Origin: DASQVO01 sp035640715
GTDB taxonomy: Bacteria > Actinomycetota > Actinomycetes > Streptosporangiales > Streptosporangiaceae
Reading direction: 5' to 3'
DNA length: 45,438 bases
Assembly: GCA_035640715.1 (NCBI GenBank)
Contig: DASQVO010000232.1
Span: 1-45,438 of the forward strand
Shown here piece after piece: positions 41,954 to 45,438 of the stretch (the first letter of the stretch is position 1; the number at the start of each line of letters is the position of its first letter). A program made the position numbers and the translations under genes. Under the pieces are notes generated by a model. It worked only from the letters and a program-made list of their open reading frames with translations. It was not told where the DNA came from and ran no database searches.

Positions 41954-43988
41954 GCGAGCCCACCCCGGTGCCGCCGGCCGGATCGGCGTGGGCGAGCGGA
42001 TCCGCTTGATCACCATCGCCGGGCTGTGCCGGCTGCCCGCCCGCGTCGGGCATCCCCGCCTGGCTATCGGCCGCCAGCAGCCCAGCCTGCTCATCGGCGA
42101 GCAACGCGGCCTGGCTGTCCGCCGCCAGCAGCCGTGGCGTGCCGCCGAGGACCAGCGCTCCGGGCACTATCTGACCGAGGCTCGGGATGACATCGGTATC
42201 GTCCGGGACGAGCGGCAGCGGGGAACCCACGAGTGTCTGCCCGGCAACGCGCGGGATGGTGAGCCGGAAAACCGATCCGTTTCCCCGCTCCCCCCGTGCC
42301 TGCAGCCAGCCGCCGTGCAGCCGTGCGTCCTCCAGCGCGATCGCCAGGCCGAGCCCGGTCCCGCCGGTGGTACGGGCCCGCGCGGGGTCGGCACGCCAGA
42401 AGCGGTCGAAGACGAGCTGGTCCTCTCCTGGCCCAAGTCCCACGCCATGGTCGCGGACGGCCACCGCGACCGCGTCCCGGTCTGCCGCAACGGTGACGAC
42501 GACGTCGTTTCCCTCGCCGTGCTCGACTGCGTTGACGAGGAGGTTGCGCAGGATGCGCTCAACGCGGCGCCGGTCCGCAACCGCCATGCACGGCTCGGCG
42601 GGAAGCCGGAACTCGATCCGGCAGCCGCGGCGCTCGGCGAGCTGCTGCGCGTCATCGGCCGCGCGCCGCGCCAGGTCACTGATATCGACGGACTCGGCGT
42701 CGAGGGTGGCGGCATTGGCGTCGTACCTGCTGATCTCCAGCAGGTCCTCCAGCAGGGCCTGGAAACGCTCCAGCTGGCCCTGCAGCAGCTCCGCTGACCG
42801 GGCCGATGAGGTGTCAAGTGAGTCCTTGGCCTCGAGCAGCACCTCAGCGGCCATCCGGATGGTGGTCAGCGGCGTCCGCAGCTCATGCGACACGTCCGAC
42901 ACGAACTGCCGCTGCACCTTGGACAGCTCCTCCAGCTCGCGCAGCTTGTCCTGCAGGCTCGCCGCCATGTCGTTGAACGATGTCGCCAGCGCGGCCAGGT
43001 CATCGGCGCCGCGAACCTGCATGCGCTCCCCGAGCCGCCCTGCCGACAGCCGCTGCGCCGCCTGGGCGGCATGCCGGACGGGTATCACCACCCACCTGGT
43101 CACCAGCGAGGCGATCAGGGCCAGCAGCACGATGAGCGCCAGCCCGGCGCCGATGAGAGTCCGCTGAACGAGCTGGAGGGTCTGCTGCTCCTGCTGCATG
43201 GGAAACAGGTAGTAAAGCTGGTAGTAGCTGCCGAGCGGCGTCCCGATGGCAAGCCCGGGCTCCGTCGCGCCGCCGTGCGTGGAGGCGATGACCGTCGGCG
43301 CGTAGTACATCGTGCTGTCCGCGCCGCGGCTCTGCTCCGCCTCGACGCTGGCCGAAAGCCCGGCCGGGATGCTCACGGCCGGGTCGACACCGCTTGACAC
43401 GCCCTGGATGTAGGCCGGTGAGTCCATCCGGCCAGGGCTTACCTCGATGACGACGTCATAGCTGCTGTCGTTGCCGCTGGAGTTCTGCAGTTCCTGCGCG
43501 GTCGGGTAGAGGAAGGCGTCGGCGACGGCGGCCGAGGACGGGACCTTGTTGAGTCCCGGGCTGCTTTCTGCGACGGTCAGGCCCCGCGCAACCTGGGCGG
43601 TCGCGGACTTCTCCTTATTCGCCAGGAGCCCGGCGGCGATCTGCTGCGTGAGCAAGAAGCCCAGGACGGCGATCACGAGAGCCGACAGTGCCAGTGTCGT
43701 CGTGACGACGCGCAGTTGCAGCGACCTGCGCCAGCGGAACCTGAGCTCTTCCGCTGTCGCACGCTGCCATTTACGCGCGGCGCGCAGCGCCCGCTTCGCC
43801 CGCCGGGGAAGCCGCCGGATCACCACCCGCGCGAGACGCGAATGGCGCACGGTGGCGTACCAGCCGGCCGGTGCCGGCGCCCTGGCGGGAGCCGGTGCTC
43901 CGGGCATGCCGGAAGTGCGGGCCGCGCCACCGGCGCCCGGCTTGTCACGGCCCTTCTGCGCATCGGCCGCCGTGCTAGCCACAGGCAT
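41946..43988 (-). CDS. mtrB: Sensor histidine kinase MtrB
   Basis: 680 residues. A long basic cytoplasmic N-terminus is followed by membrane helix VTTTLALSALVIAVLGFLL (about 93-112), an extracellular sensor region (about 115-275) and second helix LIGAGLALIVLLALIASLV. Next come HAMP (ARRLSAGRLGERM-like), the dimerisation domain with His368 in DVSHELRTPLTT, and ATPase boxes NLLVNAVEHG, DHGVGLGPGED and TGGTGLGLAIA. A C-terminal tail of about 100 residues has a repeated LLAADSQA unit. MtrB controls cell-wall and division genes through MtrA. 81 bp after mtrA, overlapping lpqB. Confidence 0.96.
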   Translation of the reverse strand: MPVASTAADAQKGRDKPGAGGAARTSGMPGAPAPARAPAPAGWYATVRHSRLARVVIRRLPRRAKRALRAARKWQRATAEELRFRWRRSLQLRVVTTTLALSALVIAVLGFLLTQQIAAGLLANKEKSATAQVARGLTVAESSPGLNKVPSSAAVADAFLYPTAQELQNSSGNDSSYDVVIEVSPGRMDSPAYIQGVSSGVDPAVSIPAGLSASVEAEQSRGADSTMYYAPTVIASTHGGATEPGLAIGTPLGSYYQLYYLFPMQQEQQTLQLVQRTLIGAGLALIVLLALIASLVTRWVVIPVRHAAQAAQRLSAGRLGERMQVRGADDLAALATSFNDMAASLQDKLRELEELSKVQRQFVSDVSHELRTPLTTIRMAAEVLLEAKDSLDTSSARSAELLQGQLERFQALLEDLLEISRYDANAATLDAESVDISDLARRAADDAQQLAERRGCRIEFRLPAEPCMAVADRRRVERILRNLLVNAVEHGEGNDVVVTVAADRDAVAVAVRDHGVGLGPGEDQLVFDRFWRADPARARTTGGTGLGLAIALEDARLHGGWLQARGERGNGSVFRLTIPRVAGQTLVGSPLPLVPDDTDVIPSLGQIVPGALVLGGTPRLLAADSQAALLADEQAGLLAADSQAGMPDAGGQPAQPGDGDQADPLAHADPAGGTGVGSRG

Positions 43989-44069
43989 GATCGCTCATCG
44001 GGAGCAGCATAAGTCGTCCAGGCGGACTCAGCCAGGCCCTCAGCTCACCCGGCCCTGGCCCGCGTCCGC

Positions 44070-44747
44070 TCAGGCCGGGCCCGCCTTGTAGCCGACGCCG
44101 CGCACGGTCACCACGACTTCCGGCCGCTCCGGGTCCTTCTCGATCTTCGCCCGGAGCCGCTGGACATGGACATTGACGAGCCTGGTGTCGGCGGCGTGCC
44201 GGTAGCCCCACACCTGCTCGAGCAATACCTCACGGGTGAAGACCTGACGCGGCTTACGGGCCAGTGCGACCAGCAGATCGAACTCGAGCGGGGTCAGGTT
44301 CAGCGCCTGGCCGTCCCGCTGCACCGAGTGCCCGGCCACGTCAATGCTGATGTCACCGATCTGCAGCATCTCCGGCGCCGGCTCGTCGGTCCTGCGGAGC
44401 CGGGCACGGATACGCGCCACGAGTTCCTTGGACTTGAACGGCTTGACGATGTAGTCGTCCGCCCCGGACTCAAGGCCGAGCACAACGTCCACCGTGTCGG
44501 TCTTGGCCGTCAGCATGACGATCGGCACCCCGGACTCGGCCCGGATCTGGCGGCAGACATCGATCCCATCGGTACCGGGCAGCATCAGGTCGAGCAGCAC
44601 CAGGTCCGCCCGGGTGTCGCGGAACACGTCCAGCGCCTTGTCGCCGTCGGAGACGAACGTCGGCTCGAATCCCTCGCCGCGGAGGACGATTCCGAGCATC
44701 TCCGCCAGGGCTGCGTCGTCATCTACGACAAGCACACGTCCTTTCAT
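44070..44747 (-). CDS. mtrA: Response regulator MtrA
   Basis: OmpR/PhoB-family regulator, 225 residues. Receiver domain with VVDDD, phospho-acceptor Asp53 in VLLDLMLPG and Lys in DYIVKPF. The winged-helix effector has LTPLEFDLLVALARKPRQVFTREVLLEQVWGYRHAADTRLVNVHVQRLRAKIE, nearly the family consensus. First gene of the leftward mtrA-mtrB-lpqB operon, divergent from the membrane-protein gene at 45028. An essential regulator of the cell cycle and envelope in mycobacteria. Confidence 0.97.
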   Translation of the reverse strand: MKGRVLVVDDDAALAEMLGIVLRGEGFEPTFVSDGDKALDVFRDTRADLVLLDLMLPGTDGIDVCRQIRAESGVPIVMLTAKTDTVDVVLGLESGADDYIVKPFKSKELVARIRARLRRTDEPAPEMLQIGDISIDVAGHSVQRDGQALNLTPLEFDLLVALARKPRQVFTREVLLEQVWGYRHAADTRLVNVHVQRLRAKIEKDPERPEVVVTVRGVGYKAGPA

Positions 44748-45027
44748 GGCCCTATAGTTCCACGTGACCGGGCATGCGGGGGACTACTGCGGTAACACAG
44801 CTGCCGGCGGCGGGGACCGGATATACCGCATTCGCCGCCCGACGGCCGCCGCGCGGCGGCGTCCTGGCCGTGCGCGGCGTCTCCCGGCGCATCCCGCCAG
44901 GCCCTGCGTGGCACGTCACCCGCGCGGAGATGGCTGAGTGCCTGGGTGCAGTGGCGTTCCATACCGGCGTACGGCGTGCCAGTATGGTCGGCACTGGTGG
45001 CGTGGGCGATAGCGAGGGAAGCCGGGC

Positions 45028-45438
45028 ATGGCTGAAGGATCTGGACGGGATGAACCGGGGGGGATGGACCAGCCCTCTCCGGATGATCAGCATGACGGCC
45101 CCGCGAAACCATGGTTCCCGCCGGTTCCGGAGGGCCAGCCAGGTGCCGGGCCGTACGGCCAGTGGGCCGCACCTCCTGGCACCCCGCCCGGCCCGGGCCC
45201 CTATGGGCAGCCCGGCCCGGACCCATACGGCCAGCCAGGCCCCGGCCCTCACGGTCAGTGGGGGGCGACGCCCTACGGGTACTCCCCCCGTTACGCCCCG
45301 CCGGCTCCCAAGCCGGGCGTTATCCCGCTGCGGCCCATCGGGCTCAGCGAGATCCTGGACGGGGCGTTTACCGCGATCCGCCGGAATCCCAGGGCCACGC
45401 TCGGCGTCGGCGCCATCATCATGACCATCTACGGCATA
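45028..45438 (+). CDS. Membrane protein with PYGQ-repeat N-terminus, truncated by window end
   Basis: 137 codons to the end of the window, no stop reached. ATG 45028 with GAGGGAA about 9 nt upstream. The first about 90 residues are Pro/Gly/Gln-rich with GPYGQ/DPYGQ repeats, probably disordered and cytoplasmic. Then VIPLRPIGLSEILDGAFTAIRRNPRATLGVGAIIM begins the membrane part typical of actinobacterial DUF7847/glycerophosphodiester-phosphodiesterase-type membrane domains. A gene of this type lies divergent from mtrA in Streptomyces as I remember it. Function unknown. Confidence 0.8.
   Translation, partial: MAEGSGRDEPGGMDQPSPDDQHDGPAKPWFPPVPEGQPGAGPYGQWAAPPGTPPGPGPYGQPGPDPYGQPGPGPHGQWGATPYGYSPRYAPPAPKPGVIPLRPIGLSEILDGAFTAIRRNPRATLGVGAIIMTIYGI

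Overview
The window is a piece of a high-GC Gram-positive (actinomycete) chromosome. The evidence is the very high GC content, frequent GTG starts and TGA stops, an mtrA-mtrB-lpqB block close to hpf, a NarL-type regulator and secA, an Rv3235-family gene, a 1668-residue NAD-dependent glutamate dehydrogenase, and an actinobacterial-type tmRNA. The gene order around mtrAB-lpqB/hpf/secA is the one known from Streptomyces and, in part, Mycobacterium. A streptosporangial or related lineage is plausible, but there is no rRNA gene here to settle it.

Left block (1-6806): translation rescue and division. tmRNA (ssrA), a PBP-like protein, smpB, ftsX and ftsE all read leftward. A small zinc-ribbon membrane protein reads rightward and converges on leftward prfB. 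The PBP-like protein has lost all three active-site motifs, and RF2 carries SKY where SPF is usual. 7032-20983: a secreted lipoprotein, then leftward NAD-glutamate dehydrogenase, acetoacetate-CoA ligase, a HAD protein with an Asn in the nucleophile position, P5C dehydrogenase (with GDH, the proline/glutamate route to 2-oxoglutarate), a GH12 endoglucanase remnant running antisense into a DUF6912 gene, a solitary vsr endonuclease and a second HAD phosphatase.

21089-25143: a rightward sulfonate operon, ssuCBAD (uptake plus FMNH2-dependent desulfonation; no ssuE here). 25183-25876: a leftward RHH/PIN toxin-antitoxin pair with a palindrome placed exactly over what looks like a leaderless promoter. 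26006-28651: leftward amino-sugar catabolism, nagA plus a SIS-domain deaminase/isomerase, with a DasR-type half-palindrome upstream. 28462-29170 is a gene-free, repeat-rich gap.

29171-36325: Rv3235-family protein, a small putative DNA-binding protein with a palindrome over its -35, secA (leftward), a two-helix membrane protein and a YcaQ/AlkX-type DNA glycosylase relative. 36484-37628 is a gene graveyard: hicA broken by a 4-bp duplication next to intact hicB, a threonine-dehydratase fragment and a frameshifted relE. 38096-44747: a NarL-type response regulator, long-form hpf, lpqB, mtrB and mtrA, all leftward. The window ends inside a rightward membrane-protein gene with a PYGQ-rich N-terminus.

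Small repeats and hairpins are a second theme. A 49-bp structured repeat core occurs three times (two in an 88-bp tandem), and a G6/C6 hairpin sits at four gene 3' ends, once inside the coding end of the ligase gene. All calls come from reading the sequence; family assignments are from memory of the families, not from searches.
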